Positions 1 to 5,352 of a stretch of DNA of 5,352 bases are shown here, in pieces. A program made the position numbers and the translations under genes. Each line of letters starts with the position of its first letter. Within the stretch, counting starts at the first letter, position 1. Under the pieces are notes generated by a model. It saw nothing but the letters and a program-made list of their open reading frames with translations, did no database searches and had not been told where the DNA came from. The stretch covers positions 1 to 5,352 of the forward strand of contig JAXHUE010000047.1 of NCBI GenBank assembly GCA_034189655.1. The letters run 5' to 3'. Source of the DNA: JAXHUE01 sp034189655 (GTDB lineage Bacteria; Chloroflexota; Dehalococcoidia; E44-bin15).

Positions 1-121
1 GTGCCCGGAGCAGGCAGTGAGCGGCGAGAAGAGAAAGCCCCACGTCATAGACCCCGCCAAGTGTACCAGGTGCGGCCTGTGCTACGACATATGTAAGTTC
101 AACGCGGTGATCAAGCGATGA
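1..121 (+). CDS. NADH-binding NuoF/HydB-like subunit, C-terminal end (partial)
   Basis: Only the last 39 codons are present, read from base 2 and ending in TGA at 119-121; the 5' part lies outside the window. The peptide begins CPEQAVSGEK and holds one full ferredoxin motif, CTRCGLCYDIC (CxxCxxCxxxC), near its end. The first Cys, in CPEQAVSG, looks like the last ligand of a preceding [4Fe-4S] cluster. This is the usual C-terminal layout of NuoF-like subunits of soluble hydrogenases, formate dehydrogenases and related NAD(P)H-linked complexes: an FMN/NADH domain followed by a two-cluster ferredoxin extension. Those upstream domains cannot be seen here. The next gene starts 15 bases after the stop and encodes a NuoG-like iron-sulphur protein, which supports the assignment. 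A stand-alone ferredoxin or another ferredoxin-tailed oxidoreductase subunit is possible but less likely. Confidence 0.75.
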   Translation, partial: CPEQAVSGEKRKPHVIDPAKCTRCGLCYDICKFNAVIKR

Positions 122-129
122 GAGGAGGT
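121..129 (+). promoter_or_regulatory. Shine-Dalgarno site of the NuoG-like gene
   Basis: AGAGGAGGT contains the full AGGAGG core at 123-128, eight bases before the ATG at 137. It begins at the last base of the upstream stop codon. It fixes the start of the downstream gene and fits translation from a shared operon mRNA. Confidence 0.85.
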
Positions 130-136
130 ACAACCG

Positions 137-844
137 ATGGCTAAGGTATGGGTTGACAGTGAAACTCAGGTTGAGATCGTGGAGGCGCCGGGCTGCAAGT
201 CCGTTCACCTTACAGTCGACGGCAAAGAGATCAGGGCCAATCCCGGCCAGACTATTCTGGAGGCCGTAGAGGGCAGGCGGGGGATTGGGAACATCCCCGC
301 TCTATGCTATCACCCGGCGGTCAAGCCTTACGGGGCCTGCCGTCTCTGCACCGTGGAGGTCACCGAGGGATCGAGGTCCAAGTTTGTGGCTGCCTGCCTC
401 TACCCGGTCAAGGAAGGGCTGGTGGTGAAGACCGATACCGAGAGGGTGAAAAAGCTGCGCAAGGGCATACTCGAGCTCCTCCTGGCACGGTGCCCCAATG
501 TCAAGAAGATACAGGACTTGGCCGAGGAGTACGGGGTTGAGAAGCCAAGGCTCGCCCTGGGGGACCAAGAGTGCATCCTCTGCGGCCTGTGCGTGCGGGC
601 GTGCAGCGAGATCATGGGCAAGTCGGCCATCAGCCTGGTCAACCGCGGTATCTACAGAGAGGTGGCCGCACCCTTCTACGTCTATGAGCTGTCTGAGGGA
701 TGTATCGGCTGCGGGGACTGTGTGTATGTGTGCCCCACCGGTGCCATCTCCATGGGGCCCGACGGGAAGCCGGTGCTGCCCAAGGTGAGGATACCGTACC
801 CAGAGGTCGAGGCCATGCTGCGGGAGGCAACCGCCGCTGCCTAG
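137..844 (+). CDS. NuoG N-terminal-like iron-sulphur protein ([2Fe-2S] plus two [4Fe-4S])
   Basis: This 235-residue electron-transfer subunit resembles the N-terminal third of NuoG, HydA or NAD-dependent formate dehydrogenase alpha, without a molybdopterin or H-cluster catalytic domain. A plant-type [2Fe-2S] ferredoxin domain spans about residues 22-100, with ligands Cys57, Cys68, Cys71 and Cys87 (GACRLCTVEV). A bacterial two-cluster ferredoxin domain spans about 140-206, with CILCGLCVRAC (Cys146, 149, 152, 156) and CIGCGDCVYVC (Cys189, 192, 195, 199). Between them, where NuoG has the His-Cys motif (HxxxCxxCxxxxxC) for an extra [4Fe-4S] cluster, only RCPNVKKIQDLAEEYG is seen, so that cluster is probably lost. 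The NuoF-like gene lies 15 bases upstream and a terminator follows, so this is the last gene of its operon. It probably carries electrons between the NADH/FMN subunit and a partner encoded elsewhere, in the cytoplasm. The partner and substrate are unknown. Confidence 0.85.
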   Translation: MAKVWVDSETQVEIVEAPGCKSVHLTVDGKEIRANPGQTILEAVEGRRGIGNIPALCYHPAVKPYGACRLCTVEVTEGSRSKFVAACLYPVKEGLVVKTDTERVKKLRKGILELLLARCPNVKKIQDLAEEYGVEKPRLALGDQECILCGLCVRACSEIMGKSAISLVNRGIYREVAAPFYVYELSEGCIGCGDCVYVCPTGAISMGPDGKPVLPKVRIPYPEVEAMLREATAAA

Positions 845-888
845 AAGTCGCCAGGCACTGTGAGAAAGAGTTCCCTGGACATTTTGGA

Positions 889-925
889 GCGAGGGCGAAG
901 ACCAAGTCTTCGCCCTCGCCTTTTA
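889..925 (+). terminator. Intrinsic terminator of the NuoF/NuoG-like operon
   Basis: A perfect 13-bp stem pairs 889-901 (GCGAGGGCGAAGA) with 907-919, with a 5-base loop, and is followed by CTTTTA on the plus strand. It starts 44 bases after the stop of the NuoG-like gene. On the minus strand the stem is followed by TCCAAAAT with no T-run, so it acts mainly for plus-strand transcripts, although the convergent minus gene ends only about 27 bases beyond the stem and may use the same hairpin. Confidence 0.85.
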
Positions 926-945
926 TCCAAACGCCCGCGGTGGGC

Positions 946-2538
946 CTAGCCGTCCAGGATGGCCATGGCCTCCTCGCGGTAGGCATCCATGACGTAGGGT
1001 ATGCCGGTGACCCGGGCACACTCCTCGGTCAAGGACATGAGCTCGCGCCGGGTGATCGCCGGGATGCTGAAACAGCGGGCGCCGGCCATGAGCTGCTGGA
1101 GACCCACCATTATCTTCTGGCTGTAGCTGTAAATGCCGATGGCACCGAGGGGGATGCTCTTCATCTCGTCGGCGCCCACGATGCTCTTGACCTCCTCGTA
1201 GCAGACGAATATCTCCTCCGGCGTGGCGCCGAACTGCGCCACCGTGTTTGGCAGCTTGCCCTCTTTGAGCCAGATATCGATGTTCTTGCCCACCATGCCC
1301 GGTATCATCAGGGCACGCCCCATGCACACCGCCTTTGAGTACGGGGCGCCGAGGGCGATGGCCTTGAACACGCCGTCCTCGCTGCTGAAGCCGCCGGCGA
1401 ACGCGATGTCGGGGGGCCGCTCCCCCTTGCTCGCCAGCCTCTCGCAGAACTCGTAGGCGGCGGCATGGAGGTATATGCTGGGCACGCCCCACTCGCACAT
1501 CATGCGCCACGGGCTCATCCCCGTCCCACCGGGGGCGCCGTCAATGGTGAGGAGGTCTATCTTGGCCTTCGCGCCCCACTTTATGGCCATGGCCAGCTCT
1601 CGCAGGCCGTAGGCACCCGTCTTCAAGGTGATGCGCCGAAACCCGATGTCGCGCAGGCGCTGTACCTCGGCGTAAAAGCCCTCCTCCTCGATGAAGCCGA
1701 GGCGGCTGTGTCGCTCGAACTCCTTGATGGCCCCGGACCCGAAGGCGGCCTGGTTCACCGGGTCCGAGGGATCGGGGGTCACGATGTATCTCCGCTGCTT
1801 AAGCTCCAGGGCACGCTCCAGTGTGTCCACCTTTATCTCCCCGCCGATGCACTTGGCACCCTGGCCCCATTTCAGCTCTATGGTCTCCAGGCCGTGCTTG
1901 CGGTGCACGTACTCGGCAACGCCCAGCCTGGTGTCCTCCACGTTCATCTGCACCAGTATCTCCCCGTAGCCCTGGTGGTAGCGCCGATAGGTCTCGATGC
2001 GGCGGTCCATGTCTGGCGAGCTCTTCACCTTGCCGTGTGAGTCCAGCTCCAGGAGGGGATCGATGCCGCACACGTTCTCGCCGCACACGATGGTGACCCC
2101 GCTTATTGCGGCGCCCACGGCGAAGTGCTCCCAGTTCTTGCGCGCTATCTCAGTGGAGCCCAGGGCACCGGTGAAGATGGGGGTCTTCATCTTTACCTTG
2201 ATGTCCCAGCCGTACTCGGTCTCGGTGCTCACCGCGGGGAACATGGCACTGTCTGGGTCGCCGACCACGCCCTCGGGGAGCCCGCTGGCCCCCAGGGCAT
2301 ACCCCTGGACGTTGAGGTGGGAGTAGTCTACGGGGTAGTCCTTGTCGGCCCCGGCAGTGATCTCCCCGAACGGGCCGGGGTAGATGAGCTCGCGGCCGCG
2401 GAAGGTGGACTTGAACACCTCGCAGTTCCCGGTGCAGCCGTCGGTGCAGCGGACACACAGCCCGCTCATGGGCACAACGCTCTTGGACCGGTTGCTGCTC
2501 CGGGTAGCGTCACTAGAGTTTGGACGTTGCAGGTTCAT
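946..2538 (-). CDS. FMN-binding glutamate synthase-domain protein (GltB domain 2-like)
   Basis: This 530-residue protein matches the FMN/synthase domain of glutamate synthase over about residues 110-480. Landmarks are ELKWGQGAKCIGGEIKV (221-237), IDGAPGGTGMSP (332-343) and a phosphate-binding stretch, AFAGGFSSEDGVFKAIALGA (379-398), all on a TIM-barrel scaffold. In classical enzymes this domain makes glutamate from 2-oxoglutarate and ammonia using FMN. The glutamine amidotransferase domain and C-terminal beta-helix are absent, as in archaeal-type and stand-alone members. No obvious CxxxxxCxxxxC cluster motif follows the barrel. Instead an N-terminal quartet, CVRCTDGCTGNC (Cys28, 31, 35, 39), could hold an Fe-S cluster. 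The ATG at 2538 is chosen because GGAGGAG sits nine bases upstream; the first 24 residues are polar and may be disordered. The gene follows an NrpR-type nitrogen regulator on the same strand, which favours a nitrogen role. Real glutamate synthase activity is not proven; many stand-alone members have unknown substrates. Confidence 0.82.
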   Translation of the reverse strand: MNLQRPNSSDATRSSNRSKSVVPMSGLCVRCTDGCTGNCEVFKSTFRGRELIYPGPFGEITAGADKDYPVDYSHLNVQGYALGASGLPEGVVGDPDSAMFPAVSTETEYGWDIKVKMKTPIFTGALGSTEIARKNWEHFAVGAAISGVTIVCGENVCGIDPLLELDSHGKVKSSPDMDRRIETYRRYHQGYGEILVQMNVEDTRLGVAEYVHRKHGLETIELKWGQGAKCIGGEIKVDTLERALELKQRRYIVTPDPSDPVNQAAFGSGAIKEFERHSRLGFIEEEGFYAEVQRLRDIGFRRITLKTGAYGLRELAMAIKWGAKAKIDLLTIDGAPGGTGMSPWRMMCEWGVPSIYLHAAAYEFCERLASKGERPPDIAFAGGFSSEDGVFKAIALGAPYSKAVCMGRALMIPGMVGKNIDIWLKEGKLPNTVAQFGATPEEIFVCYEEVKSIVGADEMKSIPLGAIGIYSYSQKIMVGLQQLMAGARCFSIPAITRRELMSLTEECARVTGIPYVMDAYREEAMAILDG

Positions 2539-2547
2539 GCCTCAATG

Positions 2548-2554
2548 CTCCTCC
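2548..2554 (-). promoter_or_regulatory. Shine-Dalgarno site of the glutamate synthase-like gene
   Basis: On the minus strand GGAGGAG lies nine bases before the ATG at 2538. It supports this start over the internal Met24 just before the Cys quartet. The site is embedded in a four-codon reading frame, ATG GAG GAG CAT TGA (2556-2542), which ends three bases before the gene's own ATG. Confidence 0.75.
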
Positions 2555-2571
2555 ATGAAAAGATTTTGCTC

Positions 2572-2582
2572 ACGGTTACCGT
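2572..2582. promoter_or_regulatory. Candidate operator: 11-base palindrome upstream of the glutamate synthase-like gene
   Basis: ACGGTTACCGT is a perfect inverted repeat around a central T. It lies 34 bases before the start codon in the 112-base gap between nrpR and this gene. Its ACGGTTRCC core recurs in the nrpR promoter region (ACGGTTGCC on the minus strand, about 3694-3686). A binding site for the neighbouring NrpR is an inference. No convincing sigma70 promoter was found in this gap, so the site may instead act within a shared transcript or be chance. Confidence 0.35.
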
Positions 2583-2627
2583 CGATGACATACACCCCCC
2601 AAGACCACCATCCACCCTTGAAATCCT

Positions 2628-2653
2628 GGCAGGGGATAGCCGCTTCCCTGTCA
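2628..2653 (-). other. Imperfect hairpin at the nrpR stop codon
   Basis: On the minus strand TGACAGGG, which includes the nrpR TGA, can pair with CCCTGCCA across an 11-base loop, with one A-C mismatch. No T-run follows (GATTTCAAGG), so it is not a normal terminator. It could stabilise the nrpR end or dampen read-through into the next gene, or be chance in GC-rich DNA. Confidence 0.25.
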
Positions 2654-3646
2654 CAGCCCGTGAAACTCGACCATGTCCTGATACTGCAGCACGGTGCTCA
2701 TGGCATGGTTCTCAGCCTCTATGCCGGCCTCGTGAGCGGCGGCCACGGGGTTCAAGCCGCCGACGAGGATCACCCCGAACCGATTCAGCTCCACCGGAAC
2801 CTCACACACCTGCTCACTGACATTCCCCACCAACAGTGGCCTCTTCAGCCCGGCCTCTTCGAGTCCAGATACTACCTCCCCGACAGTTTTACGGCACATG
2901 GCCGGTATCTCGCGAAAGTTGGCCAGTATCCTGCCCTCGCCCGTCCCGGTCGCCTCTCGGACCGAGGTCATCCCGGCCCTGATGAACACCTCCGAGGGGT
3001 CGAGCGATGAGCCTGCATAGTGGATGACCTCGACGAAGCGGTGCGGCCGCTGTTCGCGGAGCTGAAGGACACCGCCGAACTTGGAGTCGATGGGAACCCC
3101 CGCCTTGAGCAGGGTCCCATTGAACGCGATGCTGCACACCGTGGCCAGCCCCACCGTGCCCTGGGGGACTACCAGCTCGCCCAGCCTCTCACCTTCCTCG
3201 GCCACGGCCACCAGGGAGCTCACGCAGAGCCCACCCGAAAAGGCAGGCCTCATCGCCTCCAGCGCTGCGTTGAACCGCTCCCTGGGAAAGAAAGACACGT
3301 TGACCGGAATGGTGCCGGTGCGGGTCCGGGGGTCAAAGCTGGTGCGGCAGGTGAGCAGCTCGATCTTGGAGATGGCGAGGCCGACCTTGTACCTCACCAG
3401 GGCGCTCCGCACCTCTTCCATCCCCCTCTCTGTGAGCACCCGGCCGTCCCGTCTCCCCACGAGGCGAGTCATCCCTCGCTCGTCAGTCATCTTCAGGTGA
3501 TATCTCACTGCCCTCTCACCGAGATCGATCCCGTGGTCTTTCAGGCGGCGGGAAATGACCCTGGCCCCCAGCGTCTCATGTGAGTCGTTCAAGACCCTTA
3601 GGATGGTGAGCACCTTTCGATCCACGTCTTGCGTCCCAAAGCCCAT
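2651..3646 (-). CDS. nrpR: NrpR-type nitrogen-responsive transcriptional repressor
   Basis: With the ATG at 3646 the product has 331 residues. Residues 7-65 form a winged helix (VDRKVLTILRVLNDSHETLGARVISRRL, then GERAVRYHLKMTDERGM) like the NrpR N-terminal HTH. Residues about 85-328 form a single NrpR regulatory domain, with GGLCVSSLVAV, FNGTLLKAGVPIDSKFGGVLQ and the C-terminal signature GLNPVAAAHEAGIEAENHAMS. In methanogenic archaea NrpR represses nif and glnA and is released by 2-oxoglutarate under nitrogen limitation. One HTH plus one domain resembles the NrpRI form; the Methanococcus protein has two such domains. The ATG at 3646 is preferred because AGGGGG lies seven bases upstream; a TTG at 3688 would add 14 residues but falls about five bases after the predicted transcription start. 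The glutamate synthase-like gene 112 bases downstream suits a nitrogen role. The regulon in this organism is unknown. Confidence 0.85.
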   Translation of the reverse strand: MGFGTQDVDRKVLTILRVLNDSHETLGARVISRRLKDHGIDLGERAVRYHLKMTDERGMTRLVGRRDGRVLTERGMEEVRSALVRYKVGLAISKIELLTCRTSFDPRTRTGTIPVNVSFFPRERFNAALEAMRPAFSGGLCVSSLVAVAEEGERLGELVVPQGTVGLATVCSIAFNGTLLKAGVPIDSKFGGVLQLREQRPHRFVEVIHYAGSSLDPSEVFIRAGMTSVREATGTGEGRILANFREIPAMCRKTVGEVVSGLEEAGLKRPLLVGNVSEQVCEVPVELNRFGVILVGGLNPVAAAHEAGIEAENHAMSTVLQYQDMVEFHGL

Positions 3647-3676
3647 CGCAATGCCCCCTGACGGCGTGTGGCGTAA

Positions 3677-3690
3677 GGTACTAGGCAACC
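3677..3690. promoter_or_regulatory. Candidate NrpR operator in the nrpR leader
   Basis: The plus strand reads GGTA-CTAGGC-AACC, that is GGTT-N6-TACC on the minus strand. This is one base from the perfect GGTA-N6-TACC palindrome. NrpR sites in archaea are known to have short inverted half-sites separated by six bases (GGAA-N6-TTCC in Methanococcus). It sits roughly at +4 to +17 from the predicted nrpR transcription start, a classical place for repression. Autoregulation is inferred. Confidence 0.45.
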
Positions 3691-3699
3691 GTTTTCCTT

Positions 3700-3728
3700 A
3701 TATTACCCCGCGCACATCACTGTGTCAA
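3700..3728 (-). promoter_or_regulatory. Sigma70-type promoter of nrpR
   Basis: On the minus strand a perfect -35 TTGACA (3728-3723) is separated by exactly 17 bases from a -10 TAATAT (3705-3700), with one mismatch to TATAAT. Transcription would start near 3693, giving a leader of about 47 bases before the ATG at 3646. The region is AT-richer than its surroundings. Confidence 0.8.
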
Positions 3729-3800
3729 GCTCCTCCACCGCCGCCGGCAGGGGGGCGCTCCAGTGGCAGTCTGCCCGCTGGGCTGTCGTGGCATCGGCCA
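3729..3800. other. Spacer between the nrpR promoter and the upstream terminator
   Basis: No gene is seen. It is GC-rich and can form one imperfect hairpin (CCAGTGGCA with TGCCCGCTGG, 3760-3781). No strong regulatory motif was recognised. Confidence 0.4.
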
Positions 3801-3830
3801 CAAGAAAAGGCACGGCCCCAACGCCGTGCC
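3801..3830 (-). terminator. Intrinsic terminator after the ATC hydrolase-like gene
   Basis: A perfect 8-bp stem pairs GGCACGGC (3809-3816) with GCCGTGCC (3823-3830) around a six-base loop, and TTTTCTTG follows on the minus strand (3808-3801). It lies about 70 bases beyond the stop at 3903 and separates that gene from nrpR. The 3831-3902 stretch is 3' untranslated sequence with only a small CCGCC-GCA-GGCGG hairpin (3876-3888). Confidence 0.8.
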
Positions 3831-3902
3831 TCGTCTGCTACCCTATTTACTTCCTGTCTACGTATACCGCGCCGACCGCCGCAGGCGGCCCGCGAAGAGC
3901 CC

Positions 3903-4370
3903 CTACTTCGGGCGGATCACCAGGTGACAGCACTCATCCCCGGCAGCCAGCACCTGGATGTACTCGGCCTCTATCTCTCCTCCCACCACTGCAACGAACA
4001 TCGCCCGGTCCATTGCGGTCATGGCATCACACAGGGGCTTGCCCACGCCATTGAGACGATAGGGGCATGAGAAGACCTTCATCTCCATCCTGTCATCTGA
4101 TAGCTCTATCATCTCAGGTGCAGGCTCCCGGTTTGCCGCCGACCGGGAGAAGATCTCGGCAGCGGCCTTGAGCCCCGACCCGCTCATCTTGGATCTCATC
4201 GCCGCGCCCAGATGCTGACCCCACGCGCCGAAGACGGCCTCGATTATGGGGAGGGCCTCATCGCCGAACTGGTGGTAGAACAGCTTGCACAGCTCCCCCT
4301 GGACCTCCATGTGGTTGGTGGGTTTAGTCAGCAGCCTGGCCGTTTCCGACGACTCTCTTCCTGCAGTCAT
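3903..4370 (-). CDS. L-2-amino-thiazoline-4-carboxylic acid hydrolase-like protein
   Basis: This 155-residue protein resembles the ATC hydrolase family (named for opening the thiazoline ring of L-2-amino-thiazoline-4-carboxylate on the way to cysteine), and also the C-terminal part of V4R-like small-molecule-binding domains. Seen directly: a helical N-terminal half (HMEVQGELCKLFYHQFGDEALPII, read as two pieces around residues 20-43), a middle strand MKVFSCPYRLNG (97-108), PLCDAMTAMDRAM with Cys114 and Asp121, and the C-terminal signature GDECCHLVIRP (144-154). The ATG at 4370 is preferred because AAGGAG lies four bases before it and a promoter lies about 37 bases upstream. A longer frame from a GTG at 4496 would begin inside the dnaK terminator and run through that promoter. 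No transmembrane segment or signal peptide is seen. The substrate cannot be told from sequence; many family members in anaerobes are uncharacterised. Confidence 0.6.
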   Translation of the reverse strand: MTAGRESSETARLLTKPTNHMEVQGELCKLFYHQFGDEALPIIEAVFGAWGQHLGAAMRSKMSGSGLKAAAEIFSRSAANREPAPEMIELSDDRMEMKVFSCPYRLNGVGKPLCDAMTAMDRAMFVAVVGGEIEAEYIQVLAAGDECCHLVIRPK

Positions 4371-4406
4371 CTCACTCCTTATCTCTGTAATTGCCGCGAT
4401 AGTCAC

Positions 4407-4436
4407 ACTATAGCAGTTAGCCGCAGGCCAGGTCAA
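4407..4436 (-). promoter_or_regulatory. Sigma70-type promoter of the ATC hydrolase-like gene
   Basis: On the minus strand TTGACC (4436-4431) and TATAGT (4412-4407) are separated by 18 bases. Transcription would start near 4400, about 30 bases before the ATG at 4370. This argues against any start codon upstream of 4400. Confidence 0.7.
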
Positions 4437-4481
4437 CCGAGCGGTATCGTGCACCATGGAAGCACACAGGAGCCAAAGAGC

Positions 4482-4511
4482 AGAGGGCCTGGCCACCGGG
4501 CCAGGCCCTCT
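4482..4511 (-). terminator. Strong hairpin terminator downstream of dnaK
   Basis: A perfect 13-bp stem pairs AGAGGGCCTGGCC (4482-4494) with 4499-4511 around a four-base loop. On the minus strand it is followed by GCTCTTTGG, a weak T-tract. It starts about 47 bases after the dnaK stop, so it most likely ends the dnaK transcript. The poor T-run makes read-through possible. Confidence 0.7.
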
Positions 4512-4558
4512 CTTCTCGACTATGTATCCCTGGAGGCAGCGGCCTCTACCGGGAGGCG

Positions 4559-5352
4559 CTACACCTCGCGGAACTCGCCGTCCACCGCCCCCTCGCCATC
4601 GCTGCCGTAGTGGTCGTCGCCGGCGTAGGCCCCGGCCCCCGCCTGGCTGTACACCGCCTGTCCCACCCGCTCAAGCGCGGCCTGGAGCTCTTCGGCGGCC
4701 CTCTCCACCTGGTAGGCATCGCCGCCCTGGAGGGCGGAGCGCACTGCCGCCACCTTGCCCTCGGCCTCTGCCTTCAGCTCGGCGGGTATCCTGTCGCCGG
4801 CCTCGCGCAGGGTCTTCTCTGCGGTATAGGCCAGGGTGTCGGCGGCGTTCCTGGTCTCTATCTCCTGGCGCCGTCTCTGGTCGTCCTCGGCGTGGAGCTC
4901 GGCCTCCCGCACCATGCGGTCGACCTCCTCCCTGGAGAGACCGGAGCTCGCGGTGATGGTGATCTTCTGCTCTTTGCCGGTGCCCTTGTCGCGGGCCGAG
5001 ACGTTCAAGATGCCGTTGGCATCGATGTCGAAGGTGACCTCGACCTGGGGCACGCCCCGCGGCGCCGGCAGGATGCCGTCGAGCATGAAGCGCCCGATGG
5101 TCTTGTTCTCACTGGCCATGGGCCGCTCGCCCTGGAGGACGTGGACGTCCACGCTGGGCTGACCGTCCGCCGCCGTGGTGAACAGTTCCCCCTTCTGTGT
5201 CGGTATGGTGGTGTTGCGCGTGATGAGCGGCGTCATCACGCCGCCCAGGGTCTCGATGCCCAGGGTGAGCGGGGTGACGTCCAAGAGCAGCACGTCCCTG
5301 ACCTCGCCTTTGAGCACCCCGGCCTGGATGGCGGCCCCGACGGCCACCACCT
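4559..5352 (-). CDS. dnaK: Molecular chaperone DnaK (Hsp70), C-terminal part (5' end outside window)
   Basis: The reading frame enters from the right edge and ends in TAG at 4561-4559, giving 263 complete codons. The fragment opens with the last nucleotide-binding-domain residues, VVAVGAAIQAGVL, so the GTG near 5350 is internal and not a start. Then come the interdomain linker DVLLLDVTPLTLG (19-31), the substrate-binding beta domain (about 32-135, with NTTIPT, GERPMASENKTIGRF and FDIDANGILNVSA), and the helical lid (about 138-235, GLSREEVDRMV onward). A Gly/Ala/Asp-rich tail ends in VDGEFREV, like the acidic EF-containing end of bacterial DnaK. It folds and protects proteins in the cytoplasm with DnaJ and GrpE. 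No dnaJ follows; a hairpin and an unrelated gene do. No regulator can be seen because the promoter lies outside the window. Confidence 0.95.
   Translation of the reverse strand, partial: VVAVGAAIQAGVLKGEVRDVLLLDVTPLTLGIETLGGVMTPLITRNTTIPTQKGELFTTAADGQPSVDVHVLQGERPMASENKTIGRFMLDGILPAPRGVPQVEVTFDIDANGILNVSARDKGTGKEQKITITASSGLSREEVDRMVREAELHAEDDQRRRQEIETRNAADTLAYTAEKTLREAGDRIPAELKAEAEGKVAAVRSALQGGDAYQVERAAEELQAALERVGQAVYSQAGAGAYAGDDHYGSDGEGAVDGEFREV

Noticed and set aside
889..919. Inverted repeat considered as a mobile-element end or CRISPR-like repeat
   Set aside because: It occurs once, lies between convergent genes and is followed by a T-run, so it is a terminator.
1465..2040. Long plus-strand open frame opposite the glutamate synthase-like gene
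   Set aside because: It is the antisense shadow of a clearly recognised protein in GC-rich DNA and has no family signature.
2125..2820. 231-codon plus-strand frame spanning the nrpR-glutamate synthase junction
   Set aside because: It overlaps two recognised minus-strand genes, has low-complexity composition and no recognisable domain.
3020..3583. 187-codon plus-strand frame opposite nrpR
   Set aside because: It is antisense to the conserved NrpR domain, with no ribosome binding site or motif of note.
3647..3688. TTG start at 3688 extending NrpR by 14 residues
   Set aside because: It falls about five bases after the predicted transcription start, and a Shine-Dalgarno supports the ATG at 3646.
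4371..4496. GTG start at 4496 for the ATC hydrolase-like gene
   Set aside because: The extension would begin in the dnaK terminator hairpin and cross the gene's own promoter.
5348..5350. Apparent start codon of dnaK near the right edge
   Set aside because: It is an internal GTG encoding a valine in the conserved VVAVGAAIQAG stretch; the gene continues beyond the window.

Overview
The window is about 60% GC and looks like bacterial chromosome from an anaerobe. Evidence for a bacterium: two good sigma70-type promoters, strong Shine-Dalgarno sites, a bacterial-type DnaK and intrinsic terminators. Evidence for anaerobic life: iron-sulphur flavin electron-transfer proteins and an archaeal-style NrpR regulator. 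The combination recalls anaerobic Chloroflexota (Dehalococcoidia-like) or similar deep-subsurface lineages. That placement is an inference; there is no rRNA or other taxonomic marker here.

Left part, plus strand (1-925): the last codons of a NuoF/HydB-type NADH-binding subunit, then a complete 235-residue NuoG-N-terminal-like protein with one [2Fe-2S] and two [4Fe-4S] motifs. They form the end of a NAD(P)H-linked electron-transfer operon and are closed by a perfect 13-bp stem terminator. The catalytic partner is not in the window.

Middle part, minus strand (946-3730): a nitrogen-flavoured pair. An NrpR-type repressor (HTH plus one NrpR domain) has its own TTGACA-N17-TAATAT promoter. A GGTT-N6-TACC element lies just after the predicted transcription start and could be an autoregulatory operator. 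Downstream of it is a 530-residue FMN-binding glutamate-synthase-domain protein that lacks the amidotransferase domain and the usual cluster cysteines but has an N-terminal Cys quartet. The simplest reading is a local nitrogen- or 2-oxoglutarate-responsive regulator and a flavoenzyme it may control.

Right part, minus strand (3801-5352): a small protein resembling the L-2-amino-thiazoline-4-carboxylic acid hydrolase family, with its own promoter and terminator, and then the C-terminal 263 residues of DnaK followed by a strong hairpin. All four minus-strand genes point the same way, but the promoters and hairpins suggest at least three transcription units: dnaK, the hydrolase-like gene, and nrpR with the glutamate-synthase-like gene.

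Nothing here is a CRISPR array, an insertion sequence, a tRNA or an rRNA. The most interesting points are the bacterial NrpR with a candidate operator, the atypical glutamate-synthase-like protein, and the reduced cluster set of the NuoG-like subunit.
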